From NCBI GenBank assembly GCA_021307315.1, contig JAJSPD010000064.1:186001-250000 (forward strand): DNA of 64,000 nucleotides. The letters are read 5' to 3'. This DNA is from Bisporella sp. PMI_857 (taxonomy: Eukaryota > Ascomycota > Leotiomycetes > Helotiales > Helotiaceae). Both the position numbers and the translations under genes were made by a program. Positions 11,879 through 24,781 of the stretch are shown piece by piece (the stretch's first letter is position 1; each line of letters begins with the position of its first letter). A model generated the notes under the pieces. It was given only the letters and a program-made list of their open reading frames with translations, did not search any database and had not been told where the DNA came from.

Positions 11879-13263
11879 CTAATAATTCTCATCTCGTCTT
11901 CGTGTTGATCTCTTTGAAGACTGCTCCGGATTGGCCGCTTTCGCAGAAATATAAGTCGTGATATCCAGTTCTCCATTCTTCCTCAGAAGACAACTGATAA
12001 ACGACTGCAAACCCGTACTCTCACTCAGCGGTCCATCTTCCGACATATTTTCGAGCATATCTAAATAATTCTGGCCAAAAGCGCCACGTCCGCGCGCTGT
12101 CATCCAGTCCACGATACTCTGCGCTAGGCCACGATCCTCACGTCCGTAATTGCGCAGCGGGATGTTCAGTTTGATCTCAGGAATATAATAGCCTGGTGCG
12201 ATATCAAAATAGTATACAAATCCTGGCATCAGCGCCGGTTGTTCGTCTCCTGTGACCGTAAGCTGGTATCGTGCGGAAGCTGCTACATGTTTGTCCTCAG
12301 GAAAATCGGATGGGAGAGCGAGAACAGTTTTAATCAGATCTTGCATATCGGCAAGTTGTTCAGTAAGCTGGGAACGATCGACTTTCCCTCCAAGAGTCAT
12401 TATCTCCCTGACTGATGCGAAGCTGGTGTGTGGTGTGTTGAAATACCATTTCATGCGTGCTTTAGAAGGCGCCACATTATCTGGGCTTATACTGAAAGGG
12501 TTCAGTAATTTCCCTTCGGGGTTGTTCGCTAAGAAGTTATGAAGGAGGGCCCTAGCCTTATTGTTAGGATCCAATTCTTGAATGGAGTCTTCCCAGTCTT
12601 GGATTTTAAGAACTTTTTGAAATTGGCCCAGCTTGCGTGGCTGGAAATAGGTCTTGAATCTTATATCTTTCTTTCGTGAGAACTCGGCAGCGATGAGAAT
12701 GGTTGTGAATAGAGGTGATTGGCGGCCACACACTGCTTCCTGCATATATTTCGAATTGTTGTGGTCGTACATGGTGGCAAAAAAATGGTCACTCAAGCTA
12801 ACATCAACCATTGGCATGGCGGAAGCAAGACGATGCAGCATTTCCTTTGACGCCAATTGATTTAGTGGATCCAAGATCGTACCTGCAGATTCGCCAATGG
12901 GCTCGATATCATATCGAATCTCGGGCTTGTCGTGAACTGTGTTCCACTTCCAAGAGTACTCGATTGGTGTCCCATCCGGGTTGACTAACGACTTCCATTT
13001 TGCGAGATTCGCTGGACCCATGTAGGGCACCTGGATTTCATGTGAGGCAAGCACTGAGTTAGAGGAGATGTCCACTTTACCGTCCAGTGATAGTGGAATA
13101 ACAAGGCTTCATATTGCTTCTCAATGGCATAATCAGCCGCATCAACCATAACGGCTAAATGGCGTCCAGTAAAGGCCCACCAGTAATCCAGGTCTGGAGT
13201 CCGGGATGGCAGAACTTGATTTAAGGTTTTCCATGCATGAGTGGGCCTTCCATCTTGGGACAT
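11879..13263 (-). CDS. DMATS-type aromatic prenyltransferase
   Basis: Exons are 13081-13263 and 11879-13030 (coding order), giving 444 aa, normal for the ABBA-fold dimethylallyltryptophan-synthase family. Family features include the N-terminal WKTLNQVLP...YWWAFTGRHL segment, a VPYMGP...IEYSWKWN block, the FKTYFQPRK segment and the GFVYYFDIAPG...IPEIKLNIPLRNYG block with basic and tyrosine residues of the prenyl-diphosphate pocket. Members attach dimethylallyl groups to indoles, xanthones or other aromatics without needing a DDxxD motif. Inside an anthraquinone/xanthone cluster the likely substrate is the aromatic polyketide product, as for XptA/XptB of Aspergillus nidulans. It is divergent from the O-methyltransferase at 13791, and the shared promoter carries three overlapping AflR-like sites. 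Confidence 0.93.
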
Positions 13264-13790
13264 CTTGGTTGTATTTTCTGTAGGTGTAATTTTTGGATGG
13301 GGATCGGCGGGCAGGTGATGATCTGTTGTAGACTGTTTATGTAGATATATATATTCTAAGCTTTTATGTTTTACGCAAACTTTCTATGCATGCCTGCTTA
13401 CGCAGTCAAATCGCTTCTAGAGAATGTAGAATGCGTTTACTCTCAATCCAGTCTTGACAACTTGTCAGTTCCAGATACGCCCTCACACGCCCCCGATCTC
13501 CGACTCCCGACTCCCGACTTATGATTGACAAGTCGGCTCTTGTTCAGCAAAATAGATATCTGTGAGATATATTTCGGAAACAATTCATGGCTTGCCCAAA
13601 ATCATTCAATTGGTAGAAGGGAATTCGGATCCTACAGTGGCTTTTTTGTAGCGCGAAGAGTTTGGCTAGAAATATGTACGTTCGCGCCTCTCGCATACGG
13701 CACTATACTTCATTTCTAAGAGAGAGGTTTCGGCGAAGACTAACGATAACGTAGCAGAATCGGACCATTATAGTTCTGACAATATCTGAA
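13264..13790. promoter_or_regulatory. Bidirectional promoter between prenyltransferase and O-methyltransferase
   Basis: A 527-bp divergent intergenic region. It contains the tandem AflR-like array at 13493-13517, roughly midway between the two start codons. No gene is seen inside. Confidence 0.6.
13493..13517 (-). promoter_or_regulatory. Three overlapping AflR-type sites
   Basis: On the minus strand three TCGN5CGG motifs overlap end to end: TCGGGAGTCGG, TCGGGAGTCGG and TCGGAGATCGG (plus-strand spans 13507-13517, 13500-13510 and 13493-13503). Each shares its terminal bases with the next. This is the densest such array noticed in the window. Confidence 0.55.
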
Positions 13791-15289
13791 ATGGCGGATA
13801 TTGAAACCTTGGGAGCCAGCGTGGCAAGTTTGTCAAAAATTATCGCCGAGAGGCTCGAGGCTGCCAAGTTCCCAAAGCCATCTTTCGGAAAAGACACTCC
13901 TGCCGTTTTCCCACCTCAACCAGAGATTCAGGAACCACGGTTACAGCTTATCGAAACTCTCACGGATCTGCTTCTTCTTGCTACAGGTCCTGGTGACTAC
14001 CATTTCCTCCATGGCGGCCTCTTTGTAAGAATCTCACTTTTCTTGACTTGTTATATTTAAGTTGAAACTGCTTCATGCTACTTGAATTGTTTTGGAAGTA
14101 TCTAACCTTCTCTAGATCAATCATGACGCAACCATTCTTGACCTCCTTAACCAGTTTAACATCTATACAACTGTGCCTCTTGAAGGAGGTGCGACCTATA
14201 GTGAAATTGCCAAAGCTACTAATATCCCGGAAAATCTGATCAGGCGTATTCTCCGTTATGCTTTTACCATGCACATCTTTGCGCCTGAAGCTCCTGGTTC
14301 TGAGACAGTCGTGCATACTTCTTTCTCTGCACATCCAGCTCGTATTCCGGAGGTGCGCAGTTGGGTAGCGCATGCAATTGAAGAGGCCAGACCAGCAGCT
14401 GTCAAGGCACCAGAAGCTATACGTCGCTTCAATCTTGGAAAGGAAGAAGAATCGCAAGACATGCACGAGACGCCATTTGGCCTTTCGTGGCCGCCATTAA
14501 GAAACGGGAAACTAGCTGATTTCTGGAGCGTGGGAGTGGATGATCCACGGGATGCTTGGAGAGTTAAAAGGTTTGGTGAGGCAATGGAAGCGTCAGTCTT
14601 GAGCGCGATGGTGCAGGCAGATGATGTGGTTGGTAATTTTGACTGGGTGTCGCTGGGCGAGGCTACTGTGGTTGATGTGAGTTCTGAGACTTTTTAATTT
14701 GTGTTTGCACATGAATGTTACATCTAGCGAAACTCACAACCGAATCCATTGCTGATATTGCTATACACAGGTTGGCGGATCTGATGGTGCACTTGGCGCT
14801 ATTCTCGCTCGCAAGTCTGATAAGCTCAATATTATTGTGCAAGACCTGCCGCGTGTTGAGGCCGAGTTTAATGCAAATAACCTTATCACGGATGACATCA
14901 AACCCCGAGTCAAGTTTCAAGGACAGGACTTCTTTAACCCACAACCGCAAAATGCCGACGTTTTCGTACTCAAGCATGTACTACATAACTGGCCAGATAA
15001 ATATGCCGTGACGATCCTCAAGAATTTGGTTGCCAAATTGAACCCTGGGGGCAGAATTGTCATTTGTGACAGTGTGGTGCCATCTGACCAGGACTCACTC
15101 CCGCTTAACGTTCGCAAGGCCATTGCAGCGGCTGATATTCAGATGTTTGTGATGCTCAATGCGACCGAGAGAAGAACCGAGGATTGGGAACGCTTGCTGG
15201 CCAAAGCTGATTCCCGGCTAAGACTAGCAAAAACAACCATTGTGCCAGGTGCAATCGTGAGTCTGGTAGAAGTGGTATTGGATACATAG
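13791..15289 (+). CDS. SAM-dependent O-methyltransferase (polyketide OMT)
   Basis: Exons are 13791-14024, 14116-14676 and 14771-15289, giving 437 aa. It has an N-terminal helical and winged-helix dimerisation region (YSEIAKATNIPENLIRRILR) and a C-terminal Rossmann methyltransferase domain. The SAM loop VDVGGSDGALG (about 264-274) is intact and the catalytic region LKHVLHNWPD (His334, His337) is present. It is closest in layout to the sterigmatocystin/versicolorin-type and emodin O-methyltransferases of fungal clusters, which methylate phenolic hydroxyls. By context it may methylate emodin, an anthrone or a later benzophenone/xanthone phenol. In contrast to the related protein at 8750-10277, its SAM site is complete. 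Confidence 0.9.
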
Positions 15290-16787
15290 CTAGGAGCCCC
15301 GTGTGATGTAGGATGGCATAAAATTTACCATTGTTCCCCATAGAACGTAGAACAGAAGTACCGCCTACATTTAACATAGTGGTGAATCAAAATGTTGTAC
15401 AATATTGATACATGGTGTAAATACATTATTAGATCTCTGGCCGTGACTAAACCACGATCGCAGAGGAACAGCGGCAGCAGCTGTACATGAAGGAATATCT
15501 TTAAGTGAAGGCGCAATGTTCATAGTGGTCTTCAAGACTAGATGTCATTAATCTTCAATTACCTAATCGTCATGCCTGGTACATCAGGCGTGTCACACAC
15601 AAACTAACTTGTTAAGCTTAAATACTAGTCTCTTAGCAGACACCAGCCTCTTCGATCCATCCCACTTGATCGCAAGACCAACACTAGCATAGGTTTCCAA
15701 CCTTATCTAGATCCTTAGTTAATGCCTTGAGTAATGGGTATCTCTTTTGACTGATAAGCCCATGCGATGCCAATTATCTCCGCTGACAGCTGGTTGTCAC
15801 GATTTCAAATCAACAGAAAAGACTTCTCATCAACTAATTGCCTCCTTTCTTCGACGCCTCTCATCAACATACGCGTCTCAGACGGGAATCGTCTACATGC
15901 TACCGATCTCCAGTCTTGGCTGACTGTGCTCGAAGTTGCCTAACCCCCCCTTGGCTGACTATTGCCAGCCAACAAAGAGTTTCGGCGGTGTACGCCATAG
16001 TCGTTGAAGTCATCCCGAAGCAGGCGGGCAAGTTTGAATCATTCTCGATGTGCATATGCTAGCTGCACATAGCCGGTATCCACATCACTGCAGACTAAAT
16101 ACAGTGACCGCGCTAGACGATAAGATTGGCTGAGCCGGCGTCAAAAGTCCCGAATGGGTTGATCATACACAGGGAACTGCGATTCATGCAGGCACTGCAT
16201 GCGAGCCGTAATGAGATTGATGGCCGTAGCTTGGCTGTGCAACGCCATCGCGTGTTTCTAGCGCCGACTTTGAACGAGAGCTGATAGGCTACCGGCAGTG
16301 TCGCGCGGTCCGAGCTCTGATATTTACTTGGCATCTGACATCTCATCGGCAGCCCATCCAACAATGCTGCTCTCCGAGGTGTTATCCCTGCTTTATTGAT
16401 TGGGCATCCAAGGCTTTTGCCAACCTAATGCTGCTTGCACATGCAATTCTTACTTGTGGTGCGGTATCCTGGCGGGAAGGACTACATACTTGCCTTTTCT
16501 CAGCCCGATCACAAGAGTTATGCCATTCATTGTCGCATTCTTGTTCCTGACCGCATATGCACGTTGTATTCAGCACCATAACCCTACTCAAGTTTTGAAG
16601 CCCCATTGGCGAAATTAGCAATATTACGCCGGCATGTAATACGTTCTGGGATATTGTAGTATATTTCTAAATCTAATTTAAATTCATCGAGTATATACTC
16701 TATCACAGGAATTACACAAGCAGTTTTGTATGTACATGGCCACCCCTGTACATCATCTTCAGTAATCCCGAGCTGCAAATATTGATA
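15290..16787. other. Convergent intergenic region, no gene supported
   Basis: 1.5 kb between the 3' ends of the O-methyltransferase and laccase genes. Only short frames without motifs are present. No repeat family was recognised. Confidence 0.5.
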
Positions 16788-18833
16788 TTATAGCCCACTG
16801 TCGATTTGGTCGACAACATCCGACTTGGTATATGCCCACCAGTCCCGACACGTTTGCGCCATTATTGCTGGGATCTTCATATGGTTCTTGATATCATTCG
16901 GACGTTCCAAGAAATTGATGTACAGACCGTGACTGGCATGCCATGCAATGTGGCAGTGAAGCGGCCATACACCAGGATTATCGTTCTCATACTGAATTAC
17001 AATATGTCCGCTCGCGGCGACCTGCTGAGTATCTCGACGTTGCGGGTTTTCGGGATTGATGACAGAAACGCCATCGTAATTACCCATACCCTCATGGACA
17101 ACATGGAAGTTGTGGCCATGTAAATGCATGGGATGGCCAGCCAAAGATAGATTATTGATGATTAAGCGAATAGACTCGTTTGTGCCAAAGTTCCTGACAT
17201 TCCAATCTGCCTCATAAGTCAGATTTCCCTGGTTCGCCAGAAGCAGGACGGGGTTGTTATAGTTGGCCCGGAAGTGCTGGCCATCCAAGTAGTATTCAAA
17301 ATTATTGCTTGCGTTTATTCCAAAAGTAATGTCGACGTTCTTGGTTAGAGACGGGACAGCAGCTGGTTTGATTGGGTACAGGGGTACGGTGACTTCGAGC
17401 GGATCATTGCGACACTGGCCAGGATCTGGCACATCCCAGGCGGTGCTGGTTGGAGCTTTGGTGGTATCAGCACTATCGTAGTAAACCGCAGCAACGGCGA
17501 ATGGTTGGTGGGAGTTGGCGCAAGGAACCGCGATTGAGGCATTTGAGCGCATCCAGAAGGCAGACTTAGAATCCCCTTGGTTTGCGGTTACAAGGACGTC
17601 AGCGCGCTGACCGACGCCCAGAGTGACAACCTTGGTTATATACGGTTGCTAACGTTTGATTAGCCACGGTCACCTTCTAATTTATTTTGTTGGAAAAACT
17701 CACAATCGGGGTATAATCATTGGCGACCACGGTCAGGTTATGACCATCAATGCTGAAACGTGTTAGGTCTGCAGCTCCTGAATTGATTAGTCGGAGCTTG
17801 TAGGTCTTTCCCTTCTTGAACCTGAACTTAGATATTCCTGCATTGCTGGTACATTTGTTTGTATCGTTGGCAGGCTTAGTTGAGCAGTCAAAGTTCATCT
17901 TGCCATTGATTAACTGGTTATCTGAGTAAGGAGCAGGGTTGAAATCTGGCTTCCCAAAAGGAACGAATATGCCCTCCACAACCCGGCGATAGGGCAGATG
18001 ATACCAGTCCGATAGGAAAACCGGCCCAAGATCAACATCATGCTTCAAAGGGTGGGCGGGTCCGTGGATGATCATAGGTCCAAAAGCACCGTCTGTATCT
18101 TATAAGTATCTTACTATTATATCTTGCGGGCACAGGCACAAACCAGAATATTGCGCAGAGTAATGAGCGTGGTACCAAGAAGTTCCATAGCTATCAGCCT
18201 TGAAGGTATAAGTGAATTTTCCACCTGGTGCAATTGGACATTGCTGCACAGATGGCACACCATCAAACCAAGGTGTTTCTCGTTGAAGAAGGCCATGCCA
18301 GTGCAGAGATGTCCCCTCTTCTGGACCCGTGATTTGGTTACGGACAGTGACTTGGATAGTGTCACCCCAATTTGCCTCAATCTGAGGACCAGGAAATTGC
18401 CCGTTTATTAGAATGGCCGGCTTCTCATACCCATCTGGAGCAACGACTGATCGTTTGATAGTAAAATCGTACTTTCGAATCACTCCAGTATTGGGGATAT
18501 CGTTAGGGTTGGTGCCAATTGATGTTCGTTTGCCCCAGGGATATCCATATGGAAGCGGATTGTTTGTAAGAAAAGGCTGAAGGGTAGGCGCATTGAGCGT
18601 CCCTAGGAGCGAGACCCTACAAGAAGAGTCGTGTTAGTATACTTGCAGATTGTCTTGGCTGCGTGGATGGTGAAACCGATATGCACCGAGATAAACACCC
18701 TCTCACAGGGCAGGGAAAATGGAGATCTGAGGCTCTGAAAACCTTACCCATTAGTTTTTTCCTGGCTTAAAGCTGGTATCACGTAAAATGCTCCTTTGAG
18801 GATCCCATCGATGAGACTGTTGACAGAAGGCAT
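16788..18833 (-). CDS. Laccase-like multicopper oxidase
   Basis: Exons in coding order are 18748-18833, 18144-18616, 17704-18092 and 16788-17648, giving 602 aa. All four copper signatures are intact: HWHGLL (His134, His136), WYHAHYSAQ (His178, His180), [11 protein letters not shown] (His488, His491, His493) and [12 protein letters not shown] (His547, Cys548, His549, His553), with Leu at the axial type-1 position ten residues after the cysteine. The N-terminus is not a clear signal peptide. In related clusters such oxidases perform phenol coupling: dihydrogeodin oxidase makes spiro-grisadienes, and others dimerise aromatics. The gene is divergent from the PKS with 415 bp between starts, which strongly suggests co-regulation. 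Which coupling it performs is unknown. Confidence 0.93.
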
Positions 18834-19248
18834 GATGAAGACACCAAAATTGCAGTAATTCGAAAGAACGTGAAACTTTGTCCAGGTTACTGAGCCTGAA
18901 GAGAATCAAAGTAATAGAGCAGGCTCGGTAGATTTATGCAATTCTTAGCTAAGACTTTTCGCAAGCCTTCCAAGAGGCTGAGGCGCAGCAATCACTAAAA
19001 AGGGGTTGTCCCGATACTTTGATTATGTCGCACTCCGATGCTCATATTCCACATGTCCTCGGAGATCGGCTAGGACACATTATAGCCAATTCCGTTTAGC
19101 TTCGACTCATGAATTGTCTAATCCTAACTAATTCTGCCGGATGCCGATATGAATTGAAATGCTTTGTATATAGATGTTTGAAAGTCCACAAGGTCACAAT
19201 CAACTTGTACAGTACTTCGTTCAGAGTTCAACGCTGTATAGAGACACC
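18834..19248. promoter_or_regulatory. Bidirectional promoter between laccase and PKS
   Basis: A 415-bp divergent region between start codons at 18833 and 19249, containing one AflR-like site at 19059-19069 close to its centre. Confidence 0.6.
19059..19069 (+). promoter_or_regulatory. AflR-type binding site candidate TCGGAGATCGG
   Basis: TCGN5CGG match 180 bp upstream of the PKS start. It is identical to one unit of the array at 13493-13517. Confidence 0.45.
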
Positions 19249-22200
19249 ATGGTCATCTATACCCCTAGCCGGTCTGATAACGAAGGCGACTCTTCTAAGA
19301 TAAAACTTGTTTATTTTAGCAATGAGTTTCCTCATGATGACCTGGAAAATCTACTTCATGAACTTCACAACCATGCCAAGGACAGGCGACATCCGGTTCT
19401 TGCCCGGTTCTTAGAAGAGTCTACACTTGCACTACGTGAAGAAGTTCGGAAATTACCCGCCGCGCTTAGAGCCTTAATTCCTCCTTTCGAGACGGTAGTG
19501 AACTTTGGAGGGTTTGCCGATCTTCGCAAAGGCCAATTGTGTGGTTCGATAGATGGCATCCTCCTTTGCGTTGTTGAAATAGGAACTCTCATAGGGTAAG
19601 ATAGTTGATATAGTAGCTTGGCATTAAATGGGCTAACATTTTTAGATATTTTGAGAACAACCCCGAGGCATTCAACTTTGATTCTGTCAACACATCTCTG
19701 GCTGGTCTAGGAATCGGACTCTTGGCCACTGCCGCTCTCTCATTGGCTCCGACCGTGGCAGATCTCCCGCTTTCTGGTGCCCAAGTCGTGAGGCAGGCTT
19801 TCCGTCTTGGTGTTTTGGTCGATGAGGTCTCGCAAAATCTGCAACCACGTGACTTGACCGATACAAGCGCACCAGATACCTGGGCTTATGTCCTACCAGA
19901 GGTTGATGCAAAGGATGTACAAAAAGAGCTTGATGCAATTCATGCTAAGGAAGTAAGTTTCTTCACCATATGTTTCAAAAAGCAGGCTCTAATGACTTGA
20001 CAGAGGACACCAGAAGCTAGTAAGGTGTTTATTAGTGCCTTAAGCGCAACATCTGTCACAATCAGCGGTCCTCCTGCCAGACTCAAGGGCATATTCCGAA
20101 CAGCAGACTTCTTCAGGGATCGAAAGTTTGTTGCTTTGCCTGTTTTCGGTGGTTTGTGTCATGCCAAGCATATCTATACTCAGGGCAACGTAGACCATGT
20201 TGTTCGGACACAATCCATGGAGCTGTTAAACTCCAAATTCGCGCCACGAATACCTGTGCGCTCACCTAGCTCAGGACAGCCATTCCCTGCCACCACTGCA
20301 ACCGAATTGTTTGAGCAAATTATCACTGAAATTCTCACCTGCGCAATTCAATGGGACAGTGTCATTCAAGGTGTCATCCAACAAGCCATTAATACCGGTG
20401 CCTTTGAAGCTGAGGTTATCGTCTTCCGTATATCGCTCCCTATTCATGACCTTTCCGCTGCTCTAAAGAAACTCCCAGACTTTGAGGCATCAACAGAGGA
20501 ACTTATTCCATGGGTACATGAAAAGACTACCGCATATGAGGGGGGCCCAAGAGGCCCATTACAGTCAAAGATTGCTATCGTTGGTATGTCTTGCCGGATG
20601 CCTGGGGGAGCAACCAATACAGAGAAATTTTGGGAATTGCTAGAGAGTGGGCTTGATGTCCATAGAAAGATCCCCGCAGACCGATTCGATGTCGATTCTC
20701 ACTACGATCCTCTTGGCAAGAGAGTGAACGCTAGTCATACACCATATGGCTGCTTTATCGATGAGCCTGGACTTTTTGATGCCCCTTTTTTTAACATGTC
20801 ACCTCGCGAGGCCCAACAAACCGATCCCATGCAGAGACTAGCCTTGGTCACTGCCTATGAAGCTTTGGAGAGGGCAGGATATGTTGCAAACAGGACTGCC
20901 GCCACTGACTTGCATCGAATCGGCACTTTCTATGGCCAAGCCTCTGACGATTATCGTGAGGTAAATACCGCACAAGAGATTAGCACATACTTCATTCCAG
21001 GAGGGTGTCGTGCATTCGGACCTGGTCGCATCAACTATTTTTTCAAATTCTCTGGTCCAAGTTACAGCATTGATACTGCATGTTCGTCTAGTTTGGCAAC
21101 CATCCAAACTGCCTGCGCATCACTATGGAATGGAGATACCGACACTGCTGTTGCTGGTGGTATGAACGTCTTGACCAACTCTGATGCCTTTGCTGGACTC
21201 AGTCACGGCCATTTCTTGTCCAAGACTCCTAACGCTTGCAAAACTTGGGATTCCGAAGCTGACGGCTATTGCCGTGCAGATGCTATTGGATCGCTCGTCA
21301 TGAAACGTCTTGAGGATGCCGAGGCAGATAATGATAATATCCTTGGCGTCATTCTCGCCGCCGCTACTAATCATTCCGCTGAGGCTATCTCTATCACTCA
21401 TCCCCATGCGGGCCATCAAGCGTACTTGGGCAAACTGGTTGCCAACCGAGCCGGCGTTGACCCACTGGATGTTGGTTTTGTCGAAATGCATGGTACAGGA
21501 ACTCAGGCTGGCGACGCGGAAGAGATCCAATCAGTGACAAATGTATATGCTCCAGTTACCAAGCGTCGAAGCACTAAAAATCCCCTCTACATTGGTGCTG
21601 TAAAGGCCAACGTCGGCCACAGTGAGGCTGCTGCTGGCGTGACTGCACTCATCAAGACTCTCCTCATCTTCCAGAAGAATGCTATTCCGCCACACGTCGG
21701 CATCAAGAACAGTCTCAACCCAAAGTTTCCAAAAGACTTGGACAAGAGAAACGTCCGCATCCCGTATGAGAAGACTCCCTGGCCACGGGCAGAAGGAAAA
21801 AGGCGGGTTGCTGTCGTCAACAACTTCAGCGCAGCAGGGGGAAACACTTCCATCATCCTTGAAGATGGGCCGATCAAGAAAGTCACCGAGGTGGACCCCA
21901 GATCTTCTCATGTCGTCGCCGTCTCGGCCAAGAGTAAGATCTCCTTGAAAGGCAACCTTGAGAGAATCCTTACATTCCTGGAAGCGAACCCAGATGCAAC
22001 ACTGCCCGACCTCTCCTATTCACTCACTGCTCGTCGTTACCAACACACCTACCGTGTTGCTTTCGCTGCTACAGATCTTACACAAGTCAAGAAACAACTC
22101 ACTATTGCCTTGAAGAACGTTGACAGTCATAAGTCCATTCCATCTACCGGCCCACCTCCTGTTGCATTTGCTTTCACGGGACAAGGAGCATCATACAAAT

Positions 22201-24781
22201 CATCTAACTTGGAGTTGTACCATCACTCTCCATACTTCAAATCTCAAATTGTACACTTAGACAATTTGGCACAAGGGCAAGGATTTCCGTCTTTCCTTCC
22301 AGCCATTGATGGCAGCCACCCAAAAGATTATCAGCATTCTCAGGTAATCACTCAACTTGCATTGGTGGCCGTTGAGATCGCACTAGCGAAATACTGGGAC
22401 TCCTTGGGTGTGAAGCCAAGTGTTGTTGTCGGCCACAGCTTAGGTGAATATGCTGCCCTACACATCGCCGGTGTTCTTTCTGCCAGTGATACTGTCTTCC
22501 TTGTTGGCTCAAGAGCGAGGATGCTCGAACAAAAGTGCAAAATTGGCAGCCATAAGATGGTTGCTGTCCGGGCAAGTCTCGAGCAGATCCAGCAGAGTGC
22601 TGGTTCCTACCCATTTGAGATCGCTTGTATCAATGGACCAAAGGATATTGTTCTTGCCGGTCCTGGGGAAGAGATGGATGCAATAATTCCTGTTCTGGAG
22701 AAAGATGGCTGGAAGTGCTTTAGCCTCGATGTCGCATTTGCGTTCCACTCCGCCCAAACAGACCCCGTCCTTGATGAGTTCGAGACAATTGCCAAGAGCG
22801 GTGTTCTTTTTCAAGCACCGCACATTCCCATCATATCTCCTCTTCTCAACAAAGTCATATTTGATGAGAAATCTATCACTGCAAACTACGTTCGTCGCGC
22901 CACACGGGAGACAGTTAACTTTTTGTCCGCACTTGAGGTTGCTCAAAAGATTGGAACTATTGATGAGGAGACTGCCTGGATTGAGATTGGTCCCCACCCA
23001 GTATGCATGGGCTTCGTCAAGTCTACCATTTCTTCTGTCAATGTAGCTGTTCCTTCTATTCGCCGAGGCGATGATAATTGGACTACCCTCGCTTCTAGCC
23101 TTGCATCTCTGCACCTTGCTGGTGTGAAGATTGAATGGAATGAGTTCCAGCGTCCATTTGAGAAGGCACACCGGCTCCTGGACTTGCCCACTTATGCCTG
23201 GAATGACAAAACCTATTGGATCCAGTATAATGGAGACTGGGCTCTTACTAAGGGCAACACTTTCTACGACGCTGAGAAGGGTCTAAATCAGCTGCAAATT
23301 GCCGCTCCAGCGCCGAAATCAAGCATTAGTACATCCACGGTTCAGCAGATCATCGAGCAGACCTTCAATGGAACAGCTGGCACAGTAGTTATGCAATCAG
23401 ATTTAATGCAGCCAGATTTCCGTGCTGCTGCTTGGGGACACAAAATGAATAATTGTGGCGTAGTAACTTCGGTATGGCCCTTCCCACAAGCTGGAAGATA
23501 ATGGTACTAACCTTGTTTCAGTCTATTCACGCAGACATTGCATACACTCTTGGAGAATACCTATACAAGAAGCTCAAAAACACCAAGAAGGACGTCCACA
23601 TGAATATTGCCAACTTAGAGGTAATAAAGGGACTCGTTGCAAACAATAATCTTGAGTCGACTCAGCTTATTAAAGTCTCTGTGAGTACGACGGATATCAC
23701 TTCTAACACAGCTGAGCTTCGGTGGTATAACGTGCCAGAAGAGACCCTCTTTGCAAGTGCAGAGCTATATTTCGGAAATCCTGATGAGTGGCTTAGCTCT
23801 TGGGTGCCTGCAACTCATCTCGTACAAGGACGTATTGCAGACCTCGAACGTCTGGCTGAACAGGGAATCGCTAATCGATTTTCGCACAATATGGCGTATC
23901 TTCTCTTCGCTAATAACCTGGTCGACTATCATAACAAGTACCGCGGTATGCAATCAGTTGTGATGCATGACTTTGAAGCTTTTGCCGATATCCAACTTAC
24001 AACTGAGAAAGGTGGATCCTGGACCGTACCACCATACTTCATCGATAGCGTTGCACATCTAGCAGGTTTTGTCATGAATGTTAGTGATGCCCACGATACC
24101 AAGAACAACTTTTGTGTGACGCCTGGCTGGGGATCGATGCGCTTTGCGAAGCCACTTGTTGCAGGCTCCAAATACCGATCTTACGTGAAGATGATCCCGA
24201 CACCTGACGACCCAACCACCTTTTACGGAGATGTGTACATTCTCCAGGATGACGTCATCATTGGAGTGGTTGGTGCTATCGAGTTTCACAGATATCCACG
24301 GATCTTGCTCAGCCGATTTTTCTCCGCTCCAGATGACACTAAGGCACCACCTACTGCCGTGGCAACCACATCGAAGGCTCCTCAAACTAAAGCGGCCCCG
24401 GTTGCTCCTAAGTTCAAAGAGCCAAAGCTTGTCTCTACGCCAGGGCCGGCTCCAGATCCAGCTCACGCCGCGCCCGTTCCAACTCCTGTCCCAGCCCAAG
24501 CAACTATTGTTGCTGCCGCAGCTCCCCCTCCATCTTCAGCCCCTGCTGTCGAGACTACGGCTACTAAGGCCATTCAAATTATTGCGGACGAAGCTGCGCT
24601 CGATCTTGAGGACATGGTTGATGATGCCGACATTGCTGGACTGGGTATTGATTCGCTCATGAGTTTGGTCATCGCTGAAAAGTTTCGGGAGCAATTGGGT
24701 ATCGTGGTCACAGGTAGTTTATTTTTGGAGTTTTCGACCATCAAGGACCTGCGAACTTGGCTGGAGGAGTATTATAATTAA
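19249..24781 (+). CDS. mdpG-like: Non-reducing polyketide synthase, atrochrysone carboxylic acid synthase type
   Basis: Exons are 19249-19595, 19646-19952, 20004-23471 and 23522-24781, giving 1793 aa. Domains in order: SAT (about 1-370, with [16 protein letters not shown]); KS from about 405 (Cys578 in DTACSSS, His714 in EMHGTGT, His757 in NVGHSEAA); AT (Ser1030 in GHSLGEY); PT (His1364 in WGHKMNN, Asp1549 in [12 protein letters not shown]); a Pro/Ala-rich linker at about 1610-1700; and one ACP (Ser1752 in [10 protein letters not shown]). There is no TE/CLC domain, as expected for the MdpG/AptA/GedC group, which rely on a separate beta-lactamase thioesterase (here 33277-34306). The product is inferred to be an ACP-bound octaketide released as atrochrysone carboxylic acid. 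The start ATG gives a normal SAT N-terminus. Confidence 0.95.

Noticed and set aside
22509..23171. 220-codon minus-strand frame inside the PKS
   Set aside because: Antisense to the AT domain and downstream linker; coding signal belongs to the PKS.
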